This document shows positions 1 to 9,007 of a stretch of DNA of 64,000 bases, piece after piece. Origin of the DNA: an uncultured Prevotellaceae bacterium. Its GTDB lineage: Bacteria; Bacteroidota; Bacteroidia; Bacteroidales; Bacteroidaceae. The stretch spans positions 20,874 through 84,873 of the forward strand of contig CACZGH010000030.1 in assembly GCA_902780635.1 (NCBI GenBank), written 5' to 3'. The stretch's first letter is position 1. Every line of letters starts with the position of its first letter. The translations under genes and the position numbers were made by a program. The notes beneath the pieces were generated by a model. The model did not search any database. It saw only the letters and a program-made list of their open reading frames with translations, and had not been told where the DNA came from.

Positions 1-318
1 AAAATATGATTTGGTTGATAATTTTCATCAGCAAATTTACGACAAAAACTTGTAATCGTGAAAAACAAATGTTTCAGAATACATCTACAGTTGTCTCAAG
101 TCACGCCAAATTAAAAAATATTAACAATATAAATAAGAAAATGTCATTTCCACTTTACATTCAAACACCTCCACCAGCTAATATCTCACCCAGACCCTAG
201 TCCTGTACTCAAATCATCTATTCGCAAAAAAAGATTAAAAAATTGTTTTGTGGAATAAATAGTTGTGTACAAATGATAAAAACAATTTTTTTTTTGTAAT
301 TTTGCAGTTTGATAGAAT
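1..318. other. Gene-free leader region at the window edge
   Basis: No convincing coding sequence is visible. The short open frames have no recognisable protein features. The stretch is AT-rich and ends in the promoter of the muramidase gene. Any gene to the left lies outside the window. Confidence 0.6.
297..304 (+). promoter_or_regulatory. Bacteroidota -7 box of the GH25 gene
   Basis: TAATTTTG matches the TAnnTTTG -7 consensus of the Bacteroidota primary sigma factor. It lies 14 bases before the ATG at 319, so the leader would be very short. No good -33 TTTG is visible. Confidence 0.5.
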
Positions 319-1023
319 ATGGAAATGAAAACAATCTTTTTGGCCTTTTTAGGAATCCTGACGGCATCCATTTTGCATGCCCAGTCGTATGGTATACAAT
401 GCGAAGACACCTGCAACCACATTCATGGTCTTGACATGAGTCACTACCAGGGTGATGTGTTTTGGGAGACGCTTGGCAACAACAGTCATATGGCTTATGT
501 TTACTTCAAGGCCACTGAAGGGAAAGAGACACAGGACGCCACCTATAAACGCAACATCGAGTTGGCGCACCGCTATGGGCTGAAGGTCGGCTCCTACCAT
601 TTCTATCACGCCAATGTGCCCCAGCAGTTGCAGCTCCACAATTTCATGAGTCAGTGCCGTCCCGGCGACCAGGACCTTATTCCTATGATTGACATCGAGA
701 AAAAGCCCAAGAGCATGTCGACCTATGAGTTCTGTGACTCGTTGATGAAATTTCTCGTCTTAGTGGAAGAGGCCTATCATCAGAAGCCACTGCTCTATAC
801 GGGCAGGAATTTTTACAACAACTATCTGTTGGGCAAGATAGACGACTATCAACTGATGGTGGCTCAATACTCGGAGAATGAGCCACAGTTGGCTGACGAC
901 CGCGACTATATCATCTGGCAATATACTGGTAAGGGCCGTATCAATGGAGTGAACACCTACGTAGACAAAAGCCGTATCATGGGTCAGCACTCCATGCGCG
1001 AGCTCCGCTTCCGAAGATGGTAG
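319..1023 (+). CDS. GH25 family muramidase (lysozyme-like)
   Basis: A 234-residue secreted peptidoglycan hydrolase of glycoside hydrolase family 25, which cleaves the MurNAc-GlcNAc bond. Residues 1-21 form a hydrophobic signal peptide ending near LHAQS. The fold begins at GLDMSHYQGDV, which carries the first acidic residue typical of GH25, and IPMIDIEK carries the conserved DxE catalytic pair. IIWQYTGKGRI near the end is also typical. No wall-binding repeats follow, so this is a single-domain enzyme. It may act in remodelling the cell's own wall or against competitors; the sequence does not decide. The gene stops 51 bases before the next gene, which may be co-transcribed. Confidence 0.9.
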   Translation: MEMKTIFLAFLGILTASILHAQSYGIQCEDTCNHIHGLDMSHYQGDVFWETLGNNSHMAYVYFKATEGKETQDATYKRNIELAHRYGLKVGSYHFYHANVPQQLQLHNFMSQCRPGDQDLIPMIDIEKKPKSMSTYEFCDSLMKFLVLVEEAYHQKPLLYTGRNFYNNYLLGKIDDYQLMVAQYSENEPQLADDRDYIIWQYTGKGRINGVNTYVDKSRIMGQHSMRELRFRRW

Positions 1024-1074
1024 TTAACCTGCACAAATCCAATCATTTACAGAAAGATATTAAAGTAATACTAT

Positions 1075-3057
1075 ATGGCCATTATAAAATGTCCGGAATG
1101 TGGACACCAAATCAGCGAAAAAGCAACCATCTGCCCCATTTGTGGTGTGGAGATTGATGGTAAAATCACGCGTTGCGTACACTGCGGAGAGGTGTATTTC
1201 AAAGCCGATGGGTTATGCCCTAACTGTCATCGGCCCTACCGCGCCCCCGCTGTAGTGTTCACAGACGGTGACGTCGATGAAGACGTCGACGAACACATCA
1301 ACGAGCCATCCTCAACGCCCTCTGCCTCAGCACGCTACACCTCAAATGAAAAAGAGCCATCGGCTCCCACGACTCCCGTTGTCAAGGAAACCCACCAAGA
1401 AGCCAAAGAAGCCACGGAGGCTCCTGCTGTAGCTGCGCCATCGGTGGAACAGCCTGTATCAGAAGAAGTGACACGTCCAGCCGACAATTCTCCCGAAAAA
1501 GAGACGCATTCTGAAAGCGAGACTTATGTGCAAGAAGAGGCCTTTGGAGAAGACGAGGTTTATGTGGAAGACGAACTTCCCATAGAAGAGCCGGAATCCA
1601 GCAAGACCAAGGACATCGACACCAAAGACGAATTTCTGATCCGCACTCCAGGTGAAGACGGCTACATCGACACGGAAGCTGACGAGGAGGAGACTTCAAG
1701 TCATGGAGAGTCAACAGAAGAGACGCGTCCGCACAAGCACAACTATATCCCACTGGTCGTTTCGCTGGCCATCACCGCCGTCATTGCCGCCATTTGTCTC
1801 TATTTCTACAAAGAGAGCAAGATGGAGCGTGAGATTCAGGCCTTTAATGTGGCAATGGATAGCGGAGACACAGAAGCCATGCGTGACTTCCTGCACAATT
1901 ATACCGATGCCACCGACGAGCATAAGGCGGCTATCAATGAGGCCATCTCCAAGATCACGAAACAAGAAGAAGACTTGTCGCTGTGTATGGCCAACCGTGA
2001 CAAAGACGCCTTACTGCGCTATGTGCACGACTACCCAGACAGTCCATATCGGTCGAAAATCTTAGCTATGGTCGACACCCTGGACTGGGAGGACGCCTGC
2101 AAGACCAACAAGAAGGCCGCCTACGACAAATACATCGCTCAGCACCCCGATGGCGCTTTCATCAAGGACGCCCGTGAAAAAGTGACGGTGAAGAAGATAG
2201 AGGCGACGCAAGAGGATAACGACATGGCGCGATCACTCTTCAGGGAGTTCTTCCTCAGTGTCAATGGTAACGACGCTGCCCGTCTGACCCCGAATCTGAG
2301 CGACCAGATCACTTCATTTATGAGCACCCCCAATCCCAGCAAAGATGATGTAATAGGCTGGATGAAACGCCAACATGGCGACGGGGTGGCCAATGTGATC
2401 TGGAAACTGAACAACGACTACAAGATACAAAAGCGTGAGCAGGGTGGCACCAAGGACTACACCATCGACTTCACGGCCAAGAAGACGGTCGTACACTCTG
2501 ATGGACGCGCCACTTCCGAGCATTACAAGATCAAGTCGAATGTCAATGGCAACGGGAAGATCTCGTCCATGGAAATGCAGAAATATACACCGCAGCCTTC
2601 GGAGAGCACATCCAGCAGCAGTTCTAGTGGCTCGTCGACGAAGTCGAGCTCGAACAGTGGCTCGTCTGCTAAGCAGAGCTCGAGTGGCTCATCGACGAAG
2701 TCGAGCTCGAACAGTGGCTCTTCTGCTAAGCAGAGCTCAGGTGGCTCGTCGACAAAATCGAGCTCGAACAGTGGCTCTTCAAGCAAGCAGAGCTCAGGTG
2801 GCTCGTCAACGAAATCGAGCTCGAACAGTGGCTCATCAAGCAAGCAGAGCACAGGAGGCTCGTCGACAAAGCCAAGCTCGAACAGTGGCTCTTCTAGCAA
2901 GCAGAGCTCAGGTGGCTCGTCGACGAAGTCGAGCTCGAACAGTGGCTCCTCTGCTAAGTCTAGTGGCTCTTCTGCTAAGTCTAGTGGCTCTTCTACGAAG
3001 TCTAGTGGCTCTTCAAGCAATGCTTCCAAGGATAATAAGAGCCAGAAAAAGCCGTAA
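1075..3057 (+). CDS. Zinc-ribbon single-pass membrane protein with Ser-rich repeat tail
   Basis: A 660-residue protein of unknown function. The N-terminus has two zinc-ribbon units (CPEC/CPIC, then CVHC/CPNC, residues 6-54). An acidic, low-complexity linker follows to about residue 220, and then one membrane segment near residues 223-243 (PLVVSLAITAVIAAICLYFY). The outer part has a helical stretch and a globular region around residues 380-505. The last 140 residues are tandem 19-residue units of the form GSSTKSSSNSGSSAKQSSG, encoded by 57-bp DNA repeats (2629-3021). The layout suggests a cytoplasmic metal-binding head and an envelope-facing body with a flexible tail. No catalytic motif is visible. 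Confidence 0.75.
   Translation: MAIIKCPECGHQISEKATICPICGVEIDGKITRCVHCGEVYFKADGLCPNCHRPYRAPAVVFTDGDVDEDVDEHINEPSSTPSASARYTSNEKEPSAPTTPVVKETHQEAKEATEAPAVAAPSVEQPVSEEVTRPADNSPEKETHSESETYVQEEAFGEDEVYVEDELPIEEPESSKTKDIDTKDEFLIRTPGEDGYIDTEADEEETSSHGESTEETRPHKHNYIPLVVSLAITAVIAAICLYFYKESKMEREIQAFNVAMDSGDTEAMRDFLHNYTDATDEHKAAINEAISKITKQEEDLSLCMANRDKDALLRYVHDYPDSPYRSKILAMVDTLDWEDACKTNKKAAYDKYIAQHPDGAFIKDAREKVTVKKIEATQEDNDMARSLFREFFLSVNGNDAARLTPNLSDQITSFMSTPNPSKDDVIGWMKRQHGDGVANVIWKLNNDYKIQKREQGGTKDYTIDFTAKKTVVHSDGRATSEHYKIKSNVNGNGKISSMEMQKYTPQPSESTSSSSSSGSSTKSSSNSGSSAKQSSSGSSTKSSSNSGSSAKQSSGGSSTKSSSNSGSSSKQSSGGSSTKSSSNSGSSSKQSTGGSSTKPSSNSGSSSKQSSGGSSTKSSSNSGSSAKSSGSSAKSSGSSTKSSGSSSNASKDNKSQKKP
2629..3021 (+). 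repeat. 57-bp in-frame tandem repeat coding a Ser-rich tail
   Basis: Five near-identical 57-bp units (19 residues each), followed by shorter GSSAKSS-type units. Units differ by a few substitutions, such as Ala or Ser before KQ and a Pro in the fifth. Such in-frame repeats can expand and contract, so tail length probably varies among strains. Confidence 0.9.
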
Positions 3058-3072
3058 GATGAAAATAATAAT

Positions 3073-3115
3073 ACACTCCCCCAGCCCCTTCATTATTGAG
3101 GAGCTGGGGGAGTGT
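3073..3115. terminator. Bidirectional intrinsic terminator
   Basis: A perfect 13-bp stem (ACACTCCCCCAGC pairing with GCTGGGGGAGTGT) lies between the convergent zinc-ribbon and dnaJ-like genes. It probably serves both. Confidence 0.8.
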
Positions 3116-3138
3116 GATATTTATGAATCAATCATTCA

Positions 3139-3804
3139 TTAATAGGCGCTGTCCCTCAATTCTCTGACCAATTGTCGCTGACGTTCTGTCAGATGTGTGG
3201 GCAGCTTCACTTGATAGGTGAGGATGAGGTCGCCGTAAGTACCATCACCCCGGTCAAAGCCTTTTCCTCTCAATCTTACTTTCGTGCCATTCTGTGTCTC
3301 TGGCTTCACTTTGAGTTTGATTTTAGCACCACTGCTCAATGATACCATGATCTCCCCACCCAAGAGCGCGGTATAGAGGTCAATATCCACAGTGGCGTTC
3401 ATCTCTCCCGAATGTTCCTGACGGCGTGCCTTGCCACCTGCCTTTCTGCCAAAAATTTGTTCGAAGAAGCTGCTAAAGCCTCCTCCACCACCGGAGAAGA
3501 CATTGAAGTCGAATCCTTCGAATGGAGAGCCTGCCCCACCCGACTGTCCAAACGGACTGCCGTTTTGGAAAGCGTCAGCCTGTCTCCATTGTTCACCATA
3601 CTGGTCGTACTTTTTGCGTTTGTCAGGGTCACCGATCACCTCGTATGCCTCATTAAGCGCCTGAAACTTGGCCTTGGCTTTAGGGTCATCCGGATGCAAG
3701 TCCGGGTGAAACTGTTTGGCTCGTTTCAGGTATGCCTTTTTGACATCGCTCTGGGGGATATTCTTATCCACCCCCAAAATCTTGTAATAGTCAATAAATG
3801 CCAT
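3139..3804 (-). CDS. DnaJ/CbpA-type J-domain co-chaperone, short form
   Basis: A 221-residue Hsp40-type co-chaperone. The J domain occupies about residues 1-70 with the HPD motif (FHPDLHPDD). A Gly/Phe-rich linker with a [10 protein letters not shown] stretch follows, then one C-terminal substrate-binding domain ending in [13 protein letters not shown]. Cysteine zinc repeats are absent, so it is CbpA-like rather than true DnaJ. CbpA normally has two C-terminal beta domains and about 300 residues; here only one can be placed. The start at 3804 is chosen over an upstream ATG at 4002 because the J domain begins there and a strong Shine-Dalgarno AAGGAGGA sits just before it, which is uncommon in this phylum. 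Confidence 0.85.
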   Translation of the reverse strand: MAFIDYYKILGVDKNIPQSDVKKAYLKRAKQFHPDLHPDDPKAKAKFQALNEAYEVIGDPDKRKKYDQYGEQWRQADAFQNGSPFGQSGGAGSPFEGFDFNVFSGGGGGFSSFFEQIFGRKAGGKARRQEHSGEMNATVDIDLYTALLGGEIMVSLSSGAKIKLKVKPETQNGTKVRLRGKGFDRGDGTYGDLILTYQVKLPTHLTERQRQLVRELRDSAY

Positions 3805-3839
3805 AATACATTTCCTCCTTACTTTTTTTATCTTCCTTG

Positions 3840-3857
3840 TTGCAAAAAGTGTACCTT
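3840..3857 (-). promoter_or_regulatory. Sigma-54-like (-24/-12) element upstream of the dnaJ-like gene
   Basis: On the minus strand the sequence reads GGTACACTTTTTGC, with GG and GC separated by exactly 10 bases, as in sigma-54 promoters. The element upstream of groS reads GGCACACTTTTCGC at a similar distance from its start codon. Assignment to sigma-54 is inference. Confidence 0.4.
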
Positions 3858-4012
3858 TTTTATAGTTGGCAAGATGATAAGTTGACGAGTTGACATGGTG
3901 TTTGATGACCTCACCACTCACTATTTTGTTAATAATCATTAAACTAGAGAGAAACTGCGATATATACAAGAAGAAAAGAGACGCAGAAGGCACGTATTTC
4001 ATAAAAAATGAG

Positions 4013-4020
4013 TAATTTTG
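4013..4020 (+). promoter_or_regulatory. -7 box of rpsA
   Basis: TAATTTTG fits TAnnTTTG and lies 66 bases before the chosen rpsA start at 4087. This placement argues against the upstream ATG at 4018, which would overlap the box. Confidence 0.5.
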
Positions 4021-4086
4021 CGGCCGATTTATTCAATTCACATAAAGTCAAACTTTATTAATTACAAATTTTTTATTAATTCACTT

Positions 4087-5859
4087 ATGTCAAACTTAAA
4101 AAATGTACAGCCACTCGACGATTTCAACTGGGAAGAGTTTGAGAATGGCAGTATCACCAACGTCAGCAAAGAAGACCTCGAGAAGGCCTACGACGAAACC
4201 CTTAACAAAGTCAGCGAGCATCAGGTCGTTGACGGCAAAGTAATCTCTTTTGACAAGAAAGAAGTTGTTGTCAACATTGGTTACAAGAGCGACGGTATTA
4301 TTCCCGCCAGCGAATTCCGCTACAATCCCGACCTCAAGGTTGGTGACATCGTAGAGGTTTATGTAGAAAATCAGGAAGACAAGAAAGGTCAGCTGATTCT
4401 CTCACACAAGAAAGCACGTCTGAGCAAGAGCTGGGAGCGTGTGAACGCAGCTCTTGACAACGAGGAAGTGATCCAGGGCTACATCAAGTGCCGCACAAAG
4501 GGTGGTATGATTGTAGACGTCTTTGGTATTGAGGCTTTCTTGCCGGGCAGTCAGATCGACGTTCATCCTATACGCGACTACGATGTGTTCGTAGGCAAGA
4601 CCATGGAGTTCAAGGTTGTGAAAATCAACCAGGAGTTCCGCAACGTGGTTGTCTCTCACAAAGCTCTTATCGAGGCTGAACTGGAGGCACAGAAGAAAGA
4701 GATCATCAGCAAGCTTGAGAAAGGTCAGATCCTCGAGGGTACTGTCAAGAACATCACTTCTTACGGTGTCTTCGTTGACCTCGGCGGTGTTGACGGACTC
4801 ATCCACATCACTGACCTCTCCTGGGGCCGCGTCAGCGATCCGAAGGAAGTGGTCTCTCTCGACCAGAAGATCAACGTGGTTATTCTCGACTTCGACGATG
4901 AGAAGAAGCGTATCGCCCTTGGTCTGAAGCAGCTCACTCCACATCCATGGGATGCCCTCGACGAGAACCTCAAGGTGGGCGACCATGTGAAGGGCAAGGT
5001 AGTCGTTATCGCCGACTACGGTGCATTCGTAGAGATTGCTCCGGGTGTAGAAGGTCTGATTCACGTATCAGAGATGAGCTGGAGCCAGCACCTGCGTTCT
5101 GCTCAGGAGTTCATGCACGTGGGCGACGAGGTAGAGGCTGTGATCCTGACCCTCGACCGCGAGGAGCGCAAGATGTCTCTCGGCATCAAGCAGCTGAAGG
5201 AAGACCCATGGGAGGCCATCGAGGTGAAATATCCTATTGGCTCAAAGCACACCGCCAAAGTGCGCAACTTCACCAACTTCGGTATCTTTGTAGAGCTGGA
5301 GGAAGGTGTCGACGGTCTGATCCACATCAGCGACCTGTCTTGGACCAAGAAAGTGAAGCATCCGTCAGAGTTCACCCAGGTGGGCGCAGAGATTGAGGTT
5401 GTAGTGCTCGAGATAGACAAAGAGAACCGTCGTCTGAGCCTTGGCCACAAGCAGTTGGAAGACAACCCATGGGATACCTATGAGACTCTCTATACTCCTG
5501 GCAGCTTGCACACTGGCAAGATCACCGAGATGATGGACAGAGGCGCTGTCATCGCCCTCAACGAAGGTGGCGAAGGCTTTGCTACTCCGAAGCATCTTGT
5601 GAAAGAAGACGGCACCCAGGCCCAGCAGGGTGAGGAACTGCCCTTCAAGGTGATTGAGTTTGTGAAGGACACCAAGCGTATCATCCTCTCTCACAGCCGT
5701 ACTTTCGAAGAGGGCAAGGAGGAGAAGAAGGCTCAGCGCAAGCACACCGCCGCTAAGAAGGAAGAGACTCCCGCAGTGAACAATGTAGCTGCTGGCACCA
5801 CCCTTGGCGACCTCGACGCTCTGGCAGCTCTGAAAGCTAAGATGGAAAAAGGAGAATAA
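4087..5859 (+). CDS. rpsA: 30S ribosomal protein S1
   Basis: A 590-residue ribosomal protein S1 that binds mRNA on the small subunit. Successive S1/OB-fold repeats are visible, with the recurring pattern GxFVxLxxGVDGLIHISDLSW (for example FVDLGGVDGLIHITDLSWG and IFVELEEGVDGLIHISDLSW). Between repeats the typical RRLSLGHKQL and KRIALGLKQL endings recur. The start is set at MSNLKNVQPLDDF, since the upstream in-frame ATG overlaps the promoter box. The tail is Lys/Ala-rich. The gene is monocistronic, with a strong terminator directly after it. GC content is higher than in flanking intergenic DNA, as expected for a highly expressed gene. Confidence 0.95.
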   Translation: MSNLKNVQPLDDFNWEEFENGSITNVSKEDLEKAYDETLNKVSEHQVVDGKVISFDKKEVVVNIGYKSDGIIPASEFRYNPDLKVGDIVEVYVENQEDKKGQLILSHKKARLSKSWERVNAALDNEEVIQGYIKCRTKGGMIVDVFGIEAFLPGSQIDVHPIRDYDVFVGKTMEFKVVKINQEFRNVVVSHKALIEAELEAQKKEIISKLEKGQILEGTVKNITSYGVFVDLGGVDGLIHITDLSWGRVSDPKEVVSLDQKINVVILDFDDEKKRIALGLKQLTPHPWDALDENLKVGDHVKGKVVVIADYGAFVEIAPGVEGLIHVSEMSWSQHLRSAQEFMHVGDEVEAVILTLDREERKMSLGIKQLKEDPWEAIEVKYPIGSKHTAKVRNFTNFGIFVELEEGVDGLIHISDLSWTKKVKHPSEFTQVGAEIEVVVLEIDKENRRLSLGHKQLEDNPWDTYETLYTPGSLHTGKITEMMDRGAVIALNEGGEGFATPKHLVKEDGTQAQQGEELPFKVIEFVKDTKRIILSHSRTFEEGKEEKKAQRKHTAAKKEETPAVNNVAAGTTLGDLDALAALKAKMEKGE

Positions 5860-5905
5860 TTCCCTGTGTCACGATGTCGTCATGACATCACGACCCCAAT
5901 AATAG

Positions 5906-5939
5906 GAAGGCCCGTCTAATCGCAGACGGGCCTTCTTTT
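5906..5939 (+). terminator. Rho-independent terminator of rpsA
   Basis: A perfect 12-bp stem (GAAGGCCCGTCT pairing with AGACGGGCCTTC) has a 6-base loop and is followed by TTTT. Confidence 0.92.
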
Positions 5940-5996
5940 GATGAAACAAAATCAGATTCACCTGCAACATTTGTAGGAAATAACCTCCCCAAAAAT

Positions 5997-6027
5997 TTTG
6001 CTTTTAGCGATATTTGCAGTACCTTTG
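5997..6027 (+). promoter_or_regulatory. Promoter of the uxuA-uxuB operon
   Basis: TTTG at 5997-6000, a 19-base spacer and TACCTTTG at 6020-6027 match the Bacteroidota -33/-7 consensus. The uxuA ATG follows 36 bases later. Confidence 0.7.
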
Positions 6028-6063
6028 CGAAAACTTGTAAAACACTAATAATTCGTATTTTTT

Positions 6064-7296
6064 ATGGAAAGAACCTGGAGATGGTTTGGCAAGAAGGACA
6101 AAATAACCCTTGCCATGCTCAAACAAATCGGAGTGGAGGGTATCGTCACTGCATTGCACGATGTGCCACTCGGTGAAGTATGGACCCGCGAACAGATCCG
6201 TGACCTGCGCGAGTATATCGAAAGTTATGGGATGAGATGGTCGGTGGTAGAGAGTCTGCCTGTGGTGGAGACCATCAAATACGGAGGCCCAGACCGTGAC
6301 CATCAGATAGAAGTCTACAAAGAGAGCCTGCGTAACCTGTCGGCAGAGGGTATCCACTGCATCTGCTATAACTTCATGCCTGTGCTCGACTGGGCACGCA
6401 CCGACCTGCTGCACGCCAATCCAAATGGCTCGTCCAACCTCTATTTCTCCTATTCAGAGTTTGCCTATTTCGACATCTATATTCTCAAGCGTAAAGGCGC
6501 CCGTGAGGAGTGGGCACAGTTTACGTTCCCACAGGGTGTTGGTGAAGGCCGCAATGTGCTGGCCGAGGCCGATGAACTGGCCAAAACCATGACTCCTGAG
6601 CGTGAGCACCAGTTGGTGGAGAATATCATCATCAAGACCCAGGGATTTGTGTCAGGCAATTTCAGCGAGAACGATGAAGCCCCAATACAGAAATTCCGTG
6701 ACTTCCTCGACCTCTACAAAGGCATCGACAAGGCGCAGCTGCGCGCCAACATGAAATACTTCCTTGAGGCCATCATGCCCGTCTGCGAGGAATGCGACAT
6801 GAACATGTGCGTACACCCCGACGACCCACCCATCGAGATCCTGGGCCTGCCCCGCATCGTGCGTACTGAGGAAGATATTCAGTGGTTCCTCGACGCTGTG
6901 CCCAACAAACACAACGGCCTTACGTTCTGTGCCGGTTCGCTCAGCGCCGGAGCATATAATAATGTGGTGGAGATGGCCCGCAAATTCGCACCCAGAACCC
7001 ACTTCGTGCATCTGCGTTCCTGTCATATCTTCCCCAACGGCGACTTCACTGAGGCCAGCCACCTGGGAGGCCGTGCTGACATCATCGAACTGGCCCGTAT
7101 CTTCGAGCAGGAGAATCCCGCCCTGCCTATGCGCGTAGACCATGGCATGACCATGTTGGGCGATGAAGAGCGCGGTTACAATGCCGGCTATTCATTCCTC
7201 GGCCGTATGTTCGCCCTTGGACAGGTGCAAGGCATTCTTGCCACCGTGGACCGTGAGTTAGGAATCAAATACCAACAACCAGGATTTTTCGATTAA
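6064..7296 (+). CDS. uxuA: D-mannonate dehydratase
   Basis: A 410-residue cytoplasmic enzyme that dehydrates D-mannonate to 2-keto-3-deoxygluconate in glucuronate catabolism. The N-terminus MERTWRWFGKKDKITL and the segments GVEGIVTALHDVP, MCVHPDDPP and FVHLRSCH are characteristic of UxuA, including the Cys and His metal ligands. Length is close to the 394 residues of the E. coli enzyme. Only 4 bases separate it from uxuB, so the two form an operon. A uronate isomerase and the kinase/aldolase steps are not in this window. Confidence 0.95.
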   Translation: MERTWRWFGKKDKITLAMLKQIGVEGIVTALHDVPLGEVWTREQIRDLREYIESYGMRWSVVESLPVVETIKYGGPDRDHQIEVYKESLRNLSAEGIHCICYNFMPVLDWARTDLLHANPNGSSNLYFSYSEFAYFDIYILKRKGAREEWAQFTFPQGVGEGRNVLAEADELAKTMTPEREHQLVENIIIKTQGFVSGNFSENDEAPIQKFRDFLDLYKGIDKAQLRANMKYFLEAIMPVCEECDMNMCVHPDDPPIEILGLPRIVRTEEDIQWFLDAVPNKHNGLTFCAGSLSAGAYNNVVEMARKFAPRTHFVHLRSCHIFPNGDFTEASHLGGRADIIELARIFEQENPALPMRVDHGMTMLGDEERGYNAGYSFLGRMFALGQVQGILATVDRELGIKYQQPGFFD

Positions 7297-7300
7297 GACC

Positions 7301-8887
7301 ATGAAACTGACAGACATACTAAAAAAAGATTTCAATGCAGCAGAGTGGGAAGCCAAAGGCTACCAACTGCCTCAATTTGACCGGGCTGCTGTAGCTCAGA
7401 AAACCCACGATGCCCCCACCTGGGTACATTTCGGTGGCGGCAACATCTTCCGTGCCTTCCCTGCCGCCATCCTCAACGACGCCCTCAACACGGGTAAATA
7501 TGACCGTGGCGTCATCGTGGCCGAAACCTTCGACTTTGAAGTGATCGACAAGGCTTACGCCCCCTACGACAACCTCTCGTTGCTCGTCAGCCTTCAGTCG
7601 ACGGGCACCATAGAGAAAAAAGTGATTGCTTCCGTGACTGAAGCTCTGAAGGCCGACTATCAATTCAGCGACTGGCAGCGACTGGTGGACATCTTCCGCA
7701 ACCCATCCCTGCAGATGATCTCCTTCACCATCACTGAAAAGGGTTATAGCGTGGCTCCTGCTGACCTGGAGCGCGGACTTCAGCCTGTGCTTGCCATGGG
7801 TAAAGTCACAGCCCTGCTCTATGAGCGTTTCCAAGCTGGCGCATTACCCCTCACCGTGCAGAGCATGGACAACTGTTCGCACAATGGTGACAAAGTGAAA
7901 GCAGGTGTCTTCGCCTACGCTGAGAAATGGGTGGCTGACGGTCTGGTGGACGCTACGTTCCTCGACTATCTGCGTGACGAGACGAAGATCACATTCCCCT
8001 GGTCGATGATAGACAAAATCACTCCCCGTCCCCATCAGAAAGTTCAGGAGATGCTCATCGCCGACGGTTTTGAGGACAACAACTATATTGAGACCGCCAA
8101 GCACACTTTCACCGCGCCATTTGTCAATGCTGAGGAAGTGCAATACCTCGTCATTGAAGACAACTACACCAACGGCCGTCCGCCACTCGACCTGGGCGGT
8201 GCCTTATACACCACCCGCGAGACAGTGGACAAGGTGGAGACGATGAAGGTGACCACCTGCCTTAACCCTCTGCACACAGCCATGTCTATCTATGGATGCA
8301 TGTTGGGGTATACGCTCATCTCCGCAGAAATGGCTGACGAAGACCTGCGCGCCTTCATTCAAAAAATTGGATATATGGAGGCCATGCCTGTGGTCACCGA
8401 CCCTGGTGTACTCAACCCCTACGAGTTTATCGGCGCTGTCATCAACCGCCGTCTGCCCAACCCGTTCATGCCCGACGCCCCACAGCGTATCGCCATGGAC
8501 ACCAGTCAGAAACTACCTATCCGTTTCGGTGAGACCATCAAGAAATACCTGGCACGCGGACTTGACCTTTCCAACCTGCAGCTCATACCGCTCACACTGG
8601 CCGGCTATGCACGCTACCTGAAAGGCATCAAAGATGACGGCACACCATTTGAACCGTCGCCCGACCCCATGCTCGATGAACTGATGGCCATCGTGGCACC
8701 GCTTGAAGTGGGCAAAGCCGACCAGGACTACTCCTGTCTGCGACAGCTCTACAGCCGCGAGGATGTCTTCGGCCTCAACCTCTATGAGGCAGGACTTGGC
8801 GAGCAGATAGAAGGCATGGTGAAAGAGTTGTATGCCGGCTTCGGTGCCGTCCGCTCCACTCTACACCGATATGTGAATGCAAGATAA
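7301..8887 (+). CDS. uxuB: Fructuronate reductase (mannitol dehydrogenase family)
   Basis: A 528-residue NAD-dependent polyol dehydrogenase. HFGGGNIFRAFPAAIL is the N-terminal nucleotide-binding motif of the mannitol dehydrogenase family, and the C-terminal half has the usual helical domain (KITPRPH, CLNPLHTAMSIYG, with catalytic Lys/Asn/His). Its place directly after uxuA supports reduction of D-fructuronate to D-mannonate, one step before UxuA. Bacterial UxuB is usually about 490 residues, so this one is slightly longer. Mannitol dehydrogenase activity cannot be excluded from sequence alone. Confidence 0.88.
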   Translation: MKLTDILKKDFNAAEWEAKGYQLPQFDRAAVAQKTHDAPTWVHFGGGNIFRAFPAAILNDALNTGKYDRGVIVAETFDFEVIDKAYAPYDNLSLLVSLQSTGTIEKKVIASVTEALKADYQFSDWQRLVDIFRNPSLQMISFTITEKGYSVAPADLERGLQPVLAMGKVTALLYERFQAGALPLTVQSMDNCSHNGDKVKAGVFAYAEKWVADGLVDATFLDYLRDETKITFPWSMIDKITPRPHQKVQEMLIADGFEDNNYIETAKHTFTAPFVNAEEVQYLVIEDNYTNGRPPLDLGGALYTTRETVDKVETMKVTTCLNPLHTAMSIYGCMLGYTLISAEMADEDLRAFIQKIGYMEAMPVVTDPGVLNPYEFIGAVINRRLPNPFMPDAPQRIAMDTSQKLPIRFGETIKKYLARGLDLSNLQLIPLTLAGYARYLKGIKDDGTPFEPSPDPMLDELMAIVAPLEVGKADQDYSCLRQLYSREDVFGLNLYEAGLGEQIEGMVKELYAGFGAVRSTLHRYVNAR

Positions 8888-8962
8888 ATATCATGTCATA
8901 CGAACGCAAACCTTTACGTTTATTTTATGCATGAAACTGATACAATTATCTGAAAATAGCCG

Positions 8963-8970
8963 TAACTTTG
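8963..8970 (+). promoter_or_regulatory. -7 box of uxaB
   Basis: TAACTTTG fits TAnnTTTG, 37 bases before the uxaB ATG. It suggests uxaB has its own promoter and is not simply read through from uxuB. Confidence 0.55.
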
Positions 8971-9007
8971 CAGACAGAAAAACAACAACTCAATCTATCA
9001 AAGACAA

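Noticed and set aside
2435-3142. Arg/Ser-rich and Glu/Leu-rich frames over the serine repeat region
   Set aside because: They are shifted or antisense readings of the 57-bp repeats.
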